From NCBI GenBank assembly GCA_021732665.1, contig JAKFUL010000027.1, positions 1-64,000 of the forward strand: a DNA stretch of 64,000 nucleotides, given 5' to 3'. Of this stretch, positions 18,287-28,425 are shown in pieces. The notes under the pieces are model-generated. The model was not told the DNA's origin. It was given only the letters and a program-made list of their open reading frames with translations, and did no database searches. Numbering within the stretch: the first letter of the stretch is position 1; every line of letters starts with the position of its first letter. Both the position numbers and the translations under genes were made by a program. Source of the stretch: Acetobacteraceae bacterium (lineage in GTDB: Bacteria > Pseudomonadota > Alphaproteobacteria > Acetobacterales > Acetobacteraceae).

Positions 18287-19255
18287 TCAGGCCAGGCGGG
18301 CGCCGGCCGCGGTCCAGAAGGCCTCGGCGGCAGGGTGCCAGGGCACGCCGGCGGCGGCGGTTTTTTGGACATCGAGGGTGAAGTTGCGGGCCTCGGCATG
18401 CACCCGGGCCCAATCCTCGCGGTTCTGCCACAGGATGTTCAGCACCTGGGTCACCAGGGCCGGGGGCGCGTCCTCGCGCATCGCCAGGATATTGGCGACG
18501 CTGAGCTGGCGGTTCGGCGCGGTCTGGCCCGGATAGACGCCGGCCGGGATCACCTCGGGGAAATACACCGGGCCGTGGGTGGCGATGATGCGCTCGGCAT
18601 ATTGGTCATGGTCGACCAGGACGAGCGTGGTGCCGGGGGTGGCGGCGAGGTCGGTGATCGCACTCGTCGGCACGCCGGAGACGAAGAAATAGGCGTCGAT
18701 CTTGCCGTCGCGGATGGCGGCCGTGCTCTCGGCCGGGGAGAGCCGCTCGCGGCCACGGAAATCGGTGGCGAGGTTGAGGCCGGCGGCCTCGATCAGCCGG
18801 CTGGCGAAGAGCTCGGTCGCCGATTGCGGGGCGCCGGTGGAGATGCGCTTGCCGCGCAGATCGGCCATCGAGCGGATATTGCGATCGGCCGTCGTCACCA
18901 CCTGCATGCGGTTGGTGTACAGCACGGCGATGGCACGCGAGGGCACAACGCGACCGCGGAACTGGCCGGCGCCACGCACGCTGTCCACCGCCGCATCGAC
19001 CTGGCCGAAGACGAGCTGCGCACGGTTCGCGCCGAGAAGCTGGAAATTGGCGGTGGAGCCGGCGGTGACCTCGGCGGTGGCGCTCAGGCCGGGGATGCCG
19101 CGGGTCAGGTAATTGGCCAACGCGCCGCCGAGCGGATAATACACGCCGCCGGTTGTGCCGGTGGCGATGGACATCTGCGAGGCCTGGGCGTGGGCGGCCA
19201 GTGCCGGCAGGGCCAAGGCGGTGGCGAGGGTGGCGCGGCGGCTGAGGTTGGACAT
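18287..19255 (-). CDS. TAXI-family TRAP transporter solute receptor
   Basis: This 322-aa periplasmic protein has a signal peptide (LATALALPALAAHA, cleavage near residue 23) and the TAXI hallmark IATGTTGGVYYPLGGALA followed by an EVTAGSTANFQLL segment. TAXI receptors bind small carboxylates such as glutamate or 2-oxoacids for TRAP transporters. No TRAP membrane subunits are adjacent, so it is an orphan receptor. The 264-bp gap between it and the BLUF gene holds no recognisable gene. Confidence 0.9.
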   Translation of the reverse strand: MSNLSRRATLATALALPALAAHAQASQMSIATGTTGGVYYPLGGALANYLTRGIPGLSATAEVTAGSTANFQLLGANRAQLVFGQVDAAVDSVRGAGQFRGRVVPSRAIAVLYTNRMQVVTTADRNIRSMADLRGKRISTGAPQSATELFASRLIEAAGLNLATDFRGRERLSPAESTAAIRDGKIDAYFFVSGVPTSAITDLAATPGTTLVLVDHDQYAERIIATHGPVYFPEVIPAGVYPGQTAPNRQLSVANILAMREDAPPALVTQVLNILWQNREDWARVHAEARNFTLDVQKTAAAGVPWHPAAEAFWTAAGARLA

Positions 19256-19324
19256 GATGTTGCTCCCGACAATGAATTCTCGGCAGTGATAGCGCCAAAG
19301 CCGCGCGAGTTGAAGCTGCCGGCG

Positions 19325-20506
19325 CTAAAACCGCACGCCGGAGCTGAAGGTGAAGCCGAACAGCCCGCGATCGCCCGTCATGATCTGGAACCCCGCGCCG
19401 AAACGACTATCCCGCCCCGGCGAGACGAAGACGCCGAATTCCTGGAAATTCCTGATGAAAACCGGCGAGCCGGCAAACCGCGTGTCCACCGCATAGGCCG
19501 AGCCGGATAGCGGGAAGCCCATCAGCTGGAAGGGCAGGTCGCGCGCCAGGATGATGCCGTTGCGGAAGATGGTGTTGGCCACATTGTAGTCGAAGACCGG
19601 CCCGCCCACCGCCGAGCGGAAGGTGGAGACATAATTCAGCGCGTTGATGAGGGTGAGCCGCCAACCCTCGCCGAGCGACATGCGGAAGGTGGAGACCCCG
19701 CCCAGCCCATAGACGCCCGAGCCGCCGCCCAGCGCCGGCGAGCCCGCCGCCCCCAGCCGCGCCGAGAGCTGGACCTGCCAATTCTCCAGCATCTGGCGCT
19801 GAAATTGCCCGCCGATATTGCCGCTGTAGGAGGTGGCGCCATTGCTGCTGGTGTAGGAGAAGGGCGCGTCCAGGCTGAAGGTCGCGCGCTCCCCCACCCG
19901 CCAGCTGATATCGGCCGGGATGGTCAGGTTGAAGCTGTCATAGCCGCCGGCGGAGAAGGAGCCGATGCGCGCGCCGATGCCATATCCGCTGCGCGGCCCG
20001 AATTCGCCTTGCAGCGCCCGGGCGAAATCGGCCACCGCGAGCTGGGTCAGCGCCGAGTTCGGCCCGCCGGCGATGGGATCGATGGGCGAGCTGCGCACCG
20101 CCACCCGCAGCAGGTCGTCGCGCGCGGCCGCACCCTCGCTGCCCCGGATATAGGTGCGGAAGAGCTGCGTGCTGTCGTCACGCGTGGTGCCGCTGAAGGT
20201 GCGATCCAGCCCGGTAGAGGGGATCTGCACCCGCAGGGCCGGCGAATTGGCGGCGAAGCTGGCCAGGGCGGGCACGCCGCGCACATCGACGCGCGCGAGC
20301 GTGGGCGTGTTGCTGGTATAGCTGGGCGTGATGCCGCGCAGCGCATCGTTGGTCAGCGCGTTGAGCAGCGTATCGACCGAGGGCAGGCCGCGGGTGCCGG
20401 TCTCGCCCGGCACCTCCACGGTGACGGTGACCGGATCCCGCGCCACCGCGTTGACCGAGGTGAGCAGCGCCAGGGCCACGGGCAGGACAAGCTGGAATTT
20501 CCTCAC
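19325..20506 (-). CDS. predicted outer-membrane beta-barrel protein of unknown function
   Basis: This 393-aa protein starts at GTG 20506 with a signal peptide (LVLPVALALLTSVNAVA). After about 150 residues of soluble character, the second half alternates polar and aromatic residues in strand-sized units (for example GYDSFNLTIPADISWRVG, SGNIGGQFQRQM) and ends in SSGVRF; a C-terminal Phe is the classic outer-membrane insertion signal. It resembles an autotransporter-type or porin-like barrel. No family name can be assigned. It is 69 bp upstream of the TAXI receptor on the same strand. Confidence 0.65.
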   Translation of the reverse strand: MRKFQLVLPVALALLTSVNAVARDPVTVTVEVPGETGTRGLPSVDTLLNALTNDALRGITPSYTSNTPTLARVDVRGVPALASFAANSPALRVQIPSTGLDRTFSGTTRDDSTQLFRTYIRGSEGAAARDDLLRVAVRSSPIDPIAGGPNSALTQLAVADFARALQGEFGPRSGYGIGARIGSFSAGGYDSFNLTIPADISWRVGERATFSLDAPFSYTSSNGATSYSGNIGGQFQRQMLENWQVQLSARLGAAGSPALGGGSGVYGLGGVSTFRMSLGEGWRLTLINALNYVSTFRSAVGGPVFDYNVANTIFRNGIILARDLPFQLMGFPLSGSAYAVDTRFAGSPVFIRNFQEFGVFVSPGRDSRFGAGFQIMTGDRGLFGFTFSSGVRF

Positions 20507-20686
20507 CCCGCTACAGTCACATCACAAATGGCTGATGGACAAGGGTATTCTGGCCATGGGCGCGGAATTCTCCGGCCCCGTGGCCGCTCGGTGCGGCTGG
20601 CGCCGGAATGCTGGCGGGCTTGACCGGCGTCAAGGCGGGCGGGTGCGGGCGCGGGCATGCTCGGCCCATCCAGAAAGGAGCCTGCC

Positions 20687-21394
20687 ATGACCCAATTCAG
20701 CAACCCCACCGCCCACTCCCTGATGACGCGCAGCGTCGTCACCGTGCTGCCCTCCACCCCGGTCCGCGACATCGCGCTGACGTTGTGCGAGCGCTCCATC
20801 TCCGCCGTGCCGGTGGTGAACGCCACCGGCGCCGTGCTGGGGCTGGTGACGGAGGCGGACCTGATCCGCCGCCTGGCCGGGCTGGAGGACGCCCCCATGG
20901 GTTGGCTCGCCGCGATCTTCGCCGACCCGGCGAAGCGCGCCGAACGCTACGCCCGGACCCATGGCGTGGTGGCCGAGGACATCATGACGCAGGAGGTGGT
21001 GAGCGTGACGCCGGACACCCCGGCCTCGGCCATCGCCCAGCTGATGGAGCAGAAGAACATCCGCCGCGTGCTGGTGCTTCAGGCCGGCCAATTGGCGGGC
21101 ATCGTCAGCAGGGCGGACCTGCTCCGGGCGCTCACCATTCCGCAGGAGGAGGCGCCGGGGCTGGTCGATGAACATATCCGCCAGGCGGTGCTGGAGGCGA
21201 TGCGGCGCGAGAGCTGGTCGAATGGCTACTACACCAATATCGACGTGCGCGGCGGCGTGGTGACCTTCGAGGGCTTCCGGCAGGATGACGGCACCAGCCG
21301 CGGCATGCATGTGCTGGCACTCAGCATCCCCGGCGTGCGGGGCGTGGTGGACAACACCACGCCGATGCCCGCGGCCTTCATGTCGGGGATCTAG
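20687..21394 (+). CDS. two CBS domains plus BON domain protein
   Basis: This 235-aa cytosolic protein has two CBS domains (about residues 10-60 and 95-150; [19 protein letters not shown] and [19 protein letters not shown]) and a C-terminal BON-like segment ([15 protein letters not shown] ... GVRGVVDNT). CBS pairs bind adenine nucleotides. ATG 20687 is chosen because AAAGGAG (20674-20680) is correctly placed; an ATG at 20657 is in frame but lacks a ribosome site. The 3' end overlaps convergent fhs by 4 bp. The regulatory target is unknown. Confidence 0.85.
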   Translation: MTQFSNPTAHSLMTRSVVTVLPSTPVRDIALTLCERSISAVPVVNATGAVLGLVTEADLIRRLAGLEDAPMGWLAAIFADPAKRAERYARTHGVVAEDIMTQEVVSVTPDTPASAIAQLMEQKNIRRVLVLQAGQLAGIVSRADLLRALTIPQEEAPGLVDEHIRQAVLEAMRRESWSNGYYTNIDVRGGVVTFEGFRQDDGTSRGMHVLALSIPGVRGVVDNTTPMPAAFMSGI

Positions 21395-23064
21395 AACAGC
21401 CCGTCGATGCGCCCTTCGGCGTCGATGCCGATGCTCTCGGCCGCCGGCACGCGCGGCAGGCCGGGCATGGTCATCACCTCGCCGCAGATCGCCACGATGA
21501 AGCCGGCGCCGGCGGAAAGCCTGGCGTCGCGCACCGGCAGGACATGGCCGGTGGGCGCGCCGAGCAGGGTCGGGTCGGCCGAGAAGCTGTACTGCGTCTT
21601 GGCGATGCAGACCGGCAGATGGCCGAAGCCCTGGGCCTCGAAACGCTTGAGCTTTTCCGCCGCGGTGGGCGCGAGGTCGATGCCCTCGGCGCGGTAGATG
21701 TCCCGCGCGATGGTCTCGATCTTCCCGGCCAGCGGCAATTCGGCGGCGTAGAGCGGCGCGAAGCGGGCCTCGGCCCGGCCGATGCGGGCCAGCACCGCGC
21801 GGGCCAAGTCCTGTGCCCCCGCCGCGCCATCGGCCCAGTGGCGGCAGAGGATGGCCTCGGTGCCGATCTCGGCCATGGCGGCCTGCACCGCCGCGATCTC
21901 GGCCGGCGTGTCGGCGGAGAAATGGTTCAGCGCCACCACCGGCGGGATGCCGAATTTCTGGATGTTCTGGACGTGGCGGGCGAGGTTGACCACGCCGCGC
22001 TTCACCGCCTCCACGTCCTCCTGCCCGAGCGCGGATTTGGCCACGCCGCCATGCATCTTCAGCGCGCGCACGGTGGCGACGATGACGCAGGCATCGGGGG
22101 CGAGACCTGCGATGCGGCACTTGATGTCGAAGAATTTCTCCGCGCCCAGATCGGCGCCGAAGCCGGCCTCGGTCACCACCACGTCCGACAGGTGCAGGCC
22201 AAGCCGCGTGGCCATGACGCTGTTGCAGCCATGCGCGATATTGGCGAAGGGGCCGCCATGGACCAGGGCGGGGGAGCCGGCCAAGGTCTGCACCAGATTG
22301 GGGGCGAGTGCGTCGCGCAGCAGGGCGGCCATGGCGCCTTCGGCCTTAAGGTCGCGCGCCGTCACCGCCGCGCCATCGCGGGTGTAGCCCACGATGATGC
22401 GGCCCAGCCGGGCCTGAAGGTCATCCAGGCTGTCGGCCAGGCACAGGATGGCCATGACCTCCGACGCCACGGTGATGTCAAACCCATCCTCACGCGGAAA
22501 ACCGTTGCGCACGCCGCCCAGGCTCTGGGTGATCTGGCGCAGCGCGCGGTCGTTCATGTCCAGCGCGCGGCGGAAGGCGATGCGGCGGCTGTCGAGCCCC
22601 AGCGCATTGCCCCAGTAGATGTGGTTGTCCAGCATCGCCGCCAGCAGATTGTGTGCGCTGGTGATGGCGTGGAAATCGCCGGTGAAATGAAGGTTGATGT
22701 CCTCCATCGGCACGACCTGGGCATGGCCGCCGCCGGCGGCACCGCCCTTCACCCCGAAGCAGGGACCCAGGGATGGCTCGCGCAGGCAGATCATCGCCCG
22801 GGCGCCAAGGCTGTTCAGCGCATCGCCCAGCCCGACCGTGGTGGTGGTCTTGCCCTCGCCCGCCGGGGTGGGGTTGATGCCGGTGACGAGCACGAGCTTG
22901 CCGGCCGGGCGTGTCGCGCGGGCCTGCGCCACGAAATCCAGGCCGATCTTGGCCTTGTACCTGCCATAGGGCTCCAGCGCGGCCTCGGGGATGCCGGCAC
23001 GGGCGGCGATTTCGGCGATCGGGGCAAGCTGGGCCTTGCGGGCGATTTCCAGGTCGATGGACAT
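21391..23064 (-). CDS. fhs: formate--tetrahydrofolate ligase
   Basis: Fhs makes 10-formyl-THF from formate, THF and ATP for one-carbon metabolism. The 557-aa length is typical. Motifs include the ATP loop [14 protein letters not shown] near residue 67, [21 protein letters not shown] near 93 and [16 protein letters not shown] near 131. A GGAGG ribosome site precedes ATG 23064. It stands alone, divergent from an exoD-like gene across a 160-bp gap that holds no gene. Confidence 0.96.
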   Translation of the reverse strand: MSIDLEIARKAQLAPIAEIAARAGIPEAALEPYGRYKAKIGLDFVAQARATRPAGKLVLVTGINPTPAGEGKTTTTVGLGDALNSLGARAMICLREPSLGPCFGVKGGAAGGGHAQVVPMEDINLHFTGDFHAITSAHNLLAAMLDNHIYWGNALGLDSRRIAFRRALDMNDRALRQITQSLGGVRNGFPREDGFDITVASEVMAILCLADSLDDLQARLGRIIVGYTRDGAAVTARDLKAEGAMAALLRDALAPNLVQTLAGSPALVHGGPFANIAHGCNSVMATRLGLHLSDVVVTEAGFGADLGAEKFFDIKCRIAGLAPDACVIVATVRALKMHGGVAKSALGQEDVEAVKRGVVNLARHVQNIQKFGIPPVVALNHFSADTPAEIAAVQAAMAEIGTEAILCRHWADGAAGAQDLARAVLARIGRAEARFAPLYAAELPLAGKIETIARDIYRAEGIDLAPTAAEKLKRFEAQGFGHLPVCIAKTQYSFSADPTLLGAPTGHVLPVRDARLSAGAGFIVAICGEVMTMPGLPRVPAAESIGIDAEGRIDGLF

Positions 23065-23224
23065 GGTGTTCCTCCACTCCCGGCACCATCTGCGGGAAAG
23101 CTCGGCGCTCGTCCATCGGGGGGCGATACAAAATTGCCGCTAGACTACCTGAACCTTATCGGTAGTTTATGTTCCAGGGGCGGTTCGAGAAACCTTCTGC
23201 TAAAATTGGGGCTTCAATTTTCAT

Positions 23225-23866
23225 ATGGACGGCATCAGCCACACCGCCGAGACCGCAGCACCTCAGGCCGGCCATGACGCGCCGATCTCGCGCATCATCC
23301 AGGAGGTGGTCGAACGCTTTCCGGGTGAACGCATCTCGCTCGGCGACATGTCGGAGGTGTTTGGCGACCGCGCCTTCGGCCTGTTGATCCTGCTGCTGTG
23401 CCTGCCGGCGATGATCCCGGGCATGGCCAGCGTCTTCGGCATCCCCATGCTGGTGCTGGGCGTGCAGATGGGGATGGGGCGGCGGACGCCCAAATTGCCC
23501 GGCTTCATCGCCCGGCAGACCATCAAGCGCGATGACCTGATGCGGCTGGGCGGCACAGATTCGAAATGGCTCAAGCGCATCGAGCAATATGTGAAGCCGC
23601 GCCCGGGCTTCTTCACCGGCCCCGCCGGCGACAAGATCGTGGGCTGGCTGACGGTCTATTGCGCGCTGATGCTCATCCTGCCCGGCCCCGGCACCAATGG
23701 CCCGCCGGCTTTCGGCAACATCATCATGGCGCTCGGCGTGGTGGAGAGCGACAATCGGGTGATCGGTTGGGGCGCGCTGGTGACGCTTCTGGGCTGCATC
23801 TTCGCCACCGTGGTGGTGGGCGCGTTGATCTGGGTGGCGATCACCGCGATGGGCTGGGTGATGTAG
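23225..23866 (+). CDS. ExoD-family exopolysaccharide synthesis protein
   Basis: This 213-aa membrane protein has the ExoD pattern: an N-terminal segment with RISLGDMSEVFGDRAFGLL, then a hydrophobic LLLCLPAMIPGMASVFGIPM stretch, a central charged region and a C-terminal hydrophobic pair. ExoD was described as affecting exopolysaccharide production in rhizobia; its biochemical activity is not known. No polysaccharide genes are adjacent. Confidence 0.85.
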   Translation: MDGISHTAETAAPQAGHDAPISRIIQEVVERFPGERISLGDMSEVFGDRAFGLLILLLCLPAMIPGMASVFGIPMLVLGVQMGMGRRTPKLPGFIARQTIKRDDLMRLGGTDSKWLKRIEQYVKPRPGFFTGPAGDKIVGWLTVYCALMLILPGPGTNGPPAFGNIIMALGVVESDNRVIGWGALVTLLGCIFATVVVGALIWVAITAMGWVM

Positions 23867-23872
23867 CGCGCC

Positions 23873-24868
23873 TCAGCGCCACAACCCCTTGGCCGCCAGC
23901 CACTCCTGCACCAGCGCCGCCACCACATCCGAATTGCGGTCCATCATGATCATGTGGCTGTTGCCGCGGATGCCGCGCTCGGGCAGGTCGACCACATCGG
24001 CCGAGCCGCCGGCGGCGCGCACCGCCTCGGCCCAGCGCACGCCATTGGCGCGGATGGTGGGCCAGCGTGCGTCCTCGACGATATAGTCGCCATAGACCAG
24101 CAGCATGGGCACATTCGCCAGCGCGGCCACGCGGGCCGGGTCGCCCACCGCCGCCGGCTCCACCAGCACCAGCGCGCGCACGAGGTCGGGCCTTGCCTGC
24201 GCCGCGCGATTGGCGAAAAGCCCGGCCTGGCTATGCGCCACGATCACCGAAGGCCCCATCCGCTCCAGCAGCGCGATATAGGCCGCCAGCGTCAGGTCAT
24301 CGGTGGTGGTGAAGCGCGGCACGTTCTGGCGCACGAAATTGTCGTAGGCATCGACCGGGAACTGGCTGCCCGGCATCACCTCGCGCCTGGCGTAGTTCGG
24401 ACCGATGCGGAAGCGCTCCCAGGGGTTGTTGACCGTCAGCAGCACGGGCGTGCCGCCGGTCTGTTCCGGGATCATCGTCCAGCCGGCGCGTCCCCGCTCC
24501 ACCGCGTCGCTCACCACCGTGTGCCAGCCGCGGCGCACAAAAAAATCCTGCCAGCCCGGACGGCCATCGGGGGTGGTTTCCCAGGTCACGCCGGTCAGCC
24601 CGCCGCCATGCCACATCAGCATGGGTGCGGCGCCCCGCAGCGGCGTGGGCAGCATGTATTGCGCGTACATCCCCGCCATGAGGTAGGTGCCGTTGGGGTC
24701 GACCCGCGCCGGCACGCCGCCGGGGCTGAACACCACCTCGCGCACCGGCTGGCCGCTGACCACCACCTCGCGCCCGCCGACATGGAAGCTGCCGTGCCGC
24801 TCCAGGGTCAAGGGCTGCGCGCCCGCGGCGCCCGCCGCCATCATCGCCGCCATGATCCATGCCCGCAT
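23873..24868 (-). CDS. secreted alpha/beta hydrolase (esterase)
   Basis: This protein of about 331 aa has a signal peptide (MRAWIMAAMMAAGAAGAQP) and an alpha/beta-hydrolase layout: an oxyanion-side LMWHGGG near residue 78, nucleophile elbow AHSQAG near 215, an acid on the VYGDYI strand and the catalytic His in GNSHMIMMD near 310. ATG 24868 is chosen because GGAG lies 8 nt upstream. It is the last gene of the prpF-like / Bug / esterase set, 13 bp after the Bug gene, so it may release the ester-bound acid that the other two handle. The substrate is unknown. Confidence 0.75.
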   Translation of the reverse strand: MRAWIMAAMMAAGAAGAQPLTLERHGSFHVGGREVVVSGQPVREVVFSPGGVPARVDPNGTYLMAGMYAQYMLPTPLRGAAPMLMWHGGGLTGVTWETTPDGRPGWQDFFVRRGWHTVVSDAVERGRAGWTMIPEQTGGTPVLLTVNNPWERFRIGPNYARREVMPGSQFPVDAYDNFVRQNVPRFTTTDDLTLAAYIALLERMGPSVIVAHSQAGLFANRAAQARPDLVRALVLVEPAAVGDPARVAALANVPMLLVYGDYIVEDARWPTIRANGVRWAEAVRAAGGSADVVDLPERGIRGNSHMIMMDRNSDVVAALVQEWLAAKGLWR

Positions 24869-24881
24869 GTGAAACACTCCT

Positions 24882-25835
24882 TCAATCGACAGTGATGTTG
24901 GCGCGGCGGACGACCTGGGCCCAGCGCACCCGCTCCTCGCGGATCAGCCGGCCGAAGGCCGGGCCATCCATGGCGGAGGGTTCGGCCCCCTCCTCGCGCA
25001 GCCGATGGATCAGCGCGGGGTCGGCCATCGCCGCGCGCTTGGCCTCGGTCAGCCTCGCCACGATGGCGGCCGGCGTGCCGGCGCGCACCAGGATGCCGTA
25101 CCAGGCGGTGGCCTTGTAGCCCGGCACGGTGGCGGCCACCGGCGGCACCCCGGGCAGCACGGGAATGGCGGCATCGCCGGTCACCGCCAGCGCCCGCACC
25201 TGGCCGCCCTGGATCAGCCCCACCACCGAGGGCAGTGTGGTGATCATGAAATGCAACGTGCCGCCGACAACATCGGTCAGCGCAGGGGCGGCGCCGCGAT
25301 AGGGGATATGCTCGGCCTCGGTCCCGGTCACCTGCATCAGCAGCGCCGCCGCCAGATGGCTGGCCGAGCCATTGCTGGCCGAGCCATAGGTGATGTTGCC
25401 ATTGGCCGCCCGGATCTCCGCCATCAGCGCCGGAAAATTTTCCGCCCGCGAGCGGGAACCCACAACCACCACCAATGGCGCGTCAGCCACCAGGCCAATG
25501 GGCTCCAGCGCCGTCTCGGGGTTGGTGCGCAGGTTGCGGAACAGTGTGGGGTTCACGCTCATCGGCCCGTGATTGCCCATCAGCAGCGTATAGCCATCGG
25601 CCGGCGCCTGGGCCGCGGTGTCGGTGGCGAGGTTGCCGCCGGCGCCGGGCCTGTTCTCGACGATCACGGTCTGCCCCAGCGGCCCGGTCATGGCCTGGGC
25701 CAGGGTGCGGGCGATGAGGTCGGTGCCGCCGCCGGCCGCGAAGGCGGTGAGGATGCGCAGCGGACGGCTGGGGAAGGCCGGCTGGGCCAGGGCGGGGACG
25801 GGAGCCAGCGCGGCCAGGAGGTGACGGCGGCGCAT
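24882..25835 (-). CDS. Bug-family (TctC-like) tripartite tricarboxylate solute-binding protein
   Basis: This 317-aa periplasmic receptor has a short signal peptide (MRRRHLLAALAPVPALAQP) followed by FPSRPLRILTAFAAGGGTD, the standard Bug N-terminus. VENRPGAGGNLATD near residue 60 and the PYRGAAPALTDVVGG loop are family hallmarks for binding carboxylates or aromatic acids. Its ATG shares one base with the stop of the prpF-like gene (TGATG). No TctA/TctB membrane genes are nearby. Confidence 0.92.
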   Translation of the reverse strand: MRRRHLLAALAPVPALAQPAFPSRPLRILTAFAAGGGTDLIARTLAQAMTGPLGQTVIVENRPGAGGNLATDTAAQAPADGYTLLMGNHGPMSVNPTLFRNLRTNPETALEPIGLVADAPLVVVVGSRSRAENFPALMAEIRAANGNITYGSASNGSASHLAAALLMQVTGTEAEHIPYRGAAPALTDVVGGTLHFMITTLPSVVGLIQGGQVRALAVTGDAAIPVLPGVPPVAATVPGYKATAWYGILVRAGTPAAIVARLTEAKRAAMADPALIHRLREEGAEPSAMDGPAFGRLIREERVRWAQVVRRANITVD

Positions 25836-26926
25836 CACTCGGCCGCCATCCGCAAGGCCTTGCCGGCCCAGATTCGCCCGGGCACCAGCAGCGTGCCCTC
25901 CATGATCCTGCGCGCGGTGCGCAGCATCCCCGCCCAGGCCACATCCTCGTCGCCGTTCATTTCGATCGGCACCTCGATGACGCCGCCGGGGTGGCGGATG
26001 AAGGCCACATCGCCCACCGGCCGGCTGACCGCATGCACAATGGTGCCGGGGCATTTCGCCGCCGCCGCCAGGCAGATGGCGCCGGTCACCGCCAGCGCCT
26101 TGTGAACCGCATGCGGGGTGAGGTAGCGCACGGCGAAATCAGCGCCCTGGGTGGGGCCGACCAGCCCGACCTTGGGCACCACGCTGTCGGTCACGTCGCC
26201 AAAGCCCATGCGGCGGCCGGCCTCCATGCGGATGGCCTCGATGCGGGCGAGCAGCGCGCGGTCGCCGTCGATCTCGGCCGGGCTGGCCTCGGCCGAGGTG
26301 CCGAGGTCCCGCGCGGAGAGAATCATCATCGGCATGGCGCAATCGACCAGCGAGACCGCCACGCCATCGATCATCTCGCTGCGCAGCCCGGTCGGGAACA
26401 GCTTGCCGGTCTTGGCGCCCGCCACCTCGCGGAAGCGCAGCATGATGGGGGAGGCGGTGCCGTTCACGCCGGGGATTTCGGCCGTGCCGTCATAGGTGAC
26501 CTCGCCACCCGGGGTCTGGATCAGCGCCTCCACCAGCGCGCCGGTGTTCTTGTTGCGTATCCGCACGATGGTCTCCTCGCCCTGGGCCGGCACCAGGCCG
26601 GCCTCCAGCGCGAAGGGGCCGACGCCGGCCAGCATGTTGCCGCAATTCGGCCGGGTATCGACCAAAGCCTTGCCGATATCGATCTGGGCGAAGAGGTAAT
26701 CCACATCCACATCCGGCTCGGCGCTGGGCGAGACGATGGCGACCTTGCTGGTCAGGGTATTGGCGCCGCCAATGCCATCGACCTGCAGCTGGTGCGGGCT
26801 GCCCATGGCGGCGAGCAGCACGGCGTCGCGGGTGGCGACGTCCATCGGCAGGTCGCTGGCCAGGAAATACGGGCCGCGGCTGGAACCGCCGCGCATGATG
26901 ACACAGGGAATGCGGGTCTGCCGCAT
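25835..26926 (-). CDS. PrpF-family isomerase (4-oxalomesaconate tautomerase-like)
   Basis: This 363-aa enzyme matches the PrpF fold: PCVIMRGGSSRGPYF at the N-terminus, a GIGGANTLTSKVAIVSPS segment near 52 and the catalytic Cys in TRPNCGNMLAGVGPFA near 94. A second conserved Cys region (VDCAMPMM) is near 195. Members isomerise the double bond of tricarboxylates (methylaconitate in PrpF, 4-oxalomesaconate in GalD). With the Bug receptor and esterase downstream it may act on an imported plant-derived acid, but the exact substrate is not readable. Confidence 0.85.
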   Translation of the reverse strand: MRQTRIPCVIMRGGSSRGPYFLASDLPMDVATRDAVLLAAMGSPHQLQVDGIGGANTLTSKVAIVSPSAEPDVDVDYLFAQIDIGKALVDTRPNCGNMLAGVGPFALEAGLVPAQGEETIVRIRNKNTGALVEALIQTPGGEVTYDGTAEIPGVNGTASPIMLRFREVAGAKTGKLFPTGLRSEMIDGVAVSLVDCAMPMMILSARDLGTSAEASPAEIDGDRALLARIEAIRMEAGRRMGFGDVTDSVVPKVGLVGPTQGADFAVRYLTPHAVHKALAVTGAICLAAAAKCPGTIVHAVSRPVGDVAFIRHPGGVIEVPIEMNGDEDVAWAGMLRTARRIMEGTLLVPGRIWAGKALRMAAE

Positions 26927-27000
26927 GGCGCCCTCCTCGGCGTTTTCTTGACCGCAAGGTGCCGCTTGACCAAGCCGCGCGCAAGCGGGATTGCTGGCCC

Positions 27001-28425
27001 ATGCCCGAAGCCCCGCACCCCACCTCGCTTTTGGAAACCCTGGCGGCGATCACCGGCCCCGCCGGCCTGCTGACCGGCGCCGATGCCGCGCCGATGCTGA
27101 CGGATTGGCGAAACCTCTACCAGGGTCGCGCCCTGGCCGTGCTGCGCCCCGCCTCCACCGAGGAATTGTCCGGGGTTGTGAAGGCCTGCGTGGCCGCGGG
27201 CGTGGCCATGGTGCCGCAGGGCGGCAATACTTCCATGGTCGGCGGCGCCACGCCCGATGAGAGCGGCGGCCAGGTCGTCATCGCGCTGACACGGATGAAC
27301 CGCGTGCGCTCGATCGACACCCAGGACATGACCATGGTGGTGGAGGCAGGCCTGGTGCTGAAGACCGCGCAGGACGTCGCCCGCGAGGCCGGCGCCCTCT
27401 TCCCGCTCAGCCTGGGCGCCGAGGGCTCGGCCACCATCGGCGGCGTGCTCTCCACCAATGCCGGCGGCAACACCACCGTGCGCTACGGCAATGCGCGCGA
27501 GCTGATGCTCGGCCTGGAATGCGTGATGCCCGATGGCCGGATCTGGAACGGGCTGCGCCGGCTGCGCAAGGACAATACCGGCTATGCGCTGCGGCATTTG
27601 ATGGTGGGTGCGGAGGGCACGCTGGGCTTCATCACCGCGGCAGCACTCCGCCTCTTCCCCCTCCCGCGCGAGGAGGCCGTGGCCTTCTGCGCCGTGGCCG
27701 ACGAGGCCGCCGCCCTGTCATTGTTCCGCCGCTTCCGCGACCGCGATGAGAGCGCGGTGCGGGCCTTCGAATACATGTCCGCGGGCAGCCTGCATCTCGT
27801 GCTGGACAATGTGCCGGGCGTGACCCTGCCGCTGGCCGAGCGCGCCCAGCATTACGTGCTGGTCGACCTCGCCTCCAGCCGCCCCGATGCCGGGCTGCGC
27901 GCCCTGCTGGAAAACGTGCTGGAAGCGGCGCTGGAGGCCTGCGAGGTGCTGGACGCCGCGGTGGCCGAATCCGTCGCCCAGCGCGCCGCCCTCTGGAAGC
28001 TGCGCGAGGAACACCCGGAGGGCCAGAAGCGCGCCGGGGCATCGGTGAAGAACGATGTCTCCGTCCCCGTCTCGGCCGTGCCGGAAATGGTCCGTCGTTC
28101 GTCCGAAGCCCTGCAAAAGCTCATCCCCGGCAGCCGCCCGGTGCCTTTCGGCCATCTCGGCGACGGCAACATCCATATGAATCTGGCCCAGCCGCTGGAC
28201 ATGGACGGGGCGGCGTTCCTGGCCCGCAGCCACGACATCATGGATTGCGTGAACGAGATCGTCCGCGACTACGGCGGCAGCTTCTCGGCCGAGCACGGCA
28301 TCGGTCGGCTGAAGACCGACATGATGGAAGACTGGCGCGGCGGCGCCGAACTGGCCGCCATGCAGGCGATCAAGGCGGCGCTGGACCCGCTGGGCCTGAT
28401 GAACCCGGGCAAGGTGCTGCCCTGA
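27001..28425 (+). CDS. FAD-binding D-2-hydroxyacid dehydrogenase (D-2-hydroxyglutarate/D-lactate type)
   Basis: This 474-aa flavoprotein has the PCMH-type FAD domain (VPQGGNTSMVGGATP near residue 70, a GGNTTVRYG loop near 155) and a C-terminal cap domain with VKNDVSVPVS near 350 and FGHLGDGNIHMN near 383, which carries the metal-binding His seen in D-2-hydroxyglutarate dehydrogenases. It would oxidise a D-2-hydroxyacid to the 2-oxoacid, passing electrons to ETF or quinone. ATG 27001 fits the family N-terminus better than the upstream ATG 26959. It is divergent from the prpF-like gene. Confidence 0.87.
   Translation: MPEAPHPTSLLETLAAITGPAGLLTGADAAPMLTDWRNLYQGRALAVLRPASTEELSGVVKACVAAGVAMVPQGGNTSMVGGATPDESGGQVVIALTRMNRVRSIDTQDMTMVVEAGLVLKTAQDVAREAGALFPLSLGAEGSATIGGVLSTNAGGNTTVRYGNARELMLGLECVMPDGRIWNGLRRLRKDNTGYALRHLMVGAEGTLGFITAAALRLFPLPREEAVAFCAVADEAAALSLFRRFRDRDESAVRAFEYMSAGSLHLVLDNVPGVTLPLAERAQHYVLVDLASSRPDAGLRALLENVLEAALEACEVLDAAVAESVAQRAALWKLREEHPEGQKRAGASVKNDVSVPVSAVPEMVRRSSEALQKLIPGSRPVPFGHLGDGNIHMNLAQPLDMDGAAFLARSHDIMDCVNEIVRDYGGSFSAEHGIGRLKTDMMEDWRGGAELAAMQAIKAALDPLGLMNPGKVLP

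Noticed and set aside
23178-23196. GGTTCGAGAAACC resembling a tRNA T-arm
   Set aside because: No acceptor stem, anticodon arm or D-arm could be built around it. No tRNA was found in the window.
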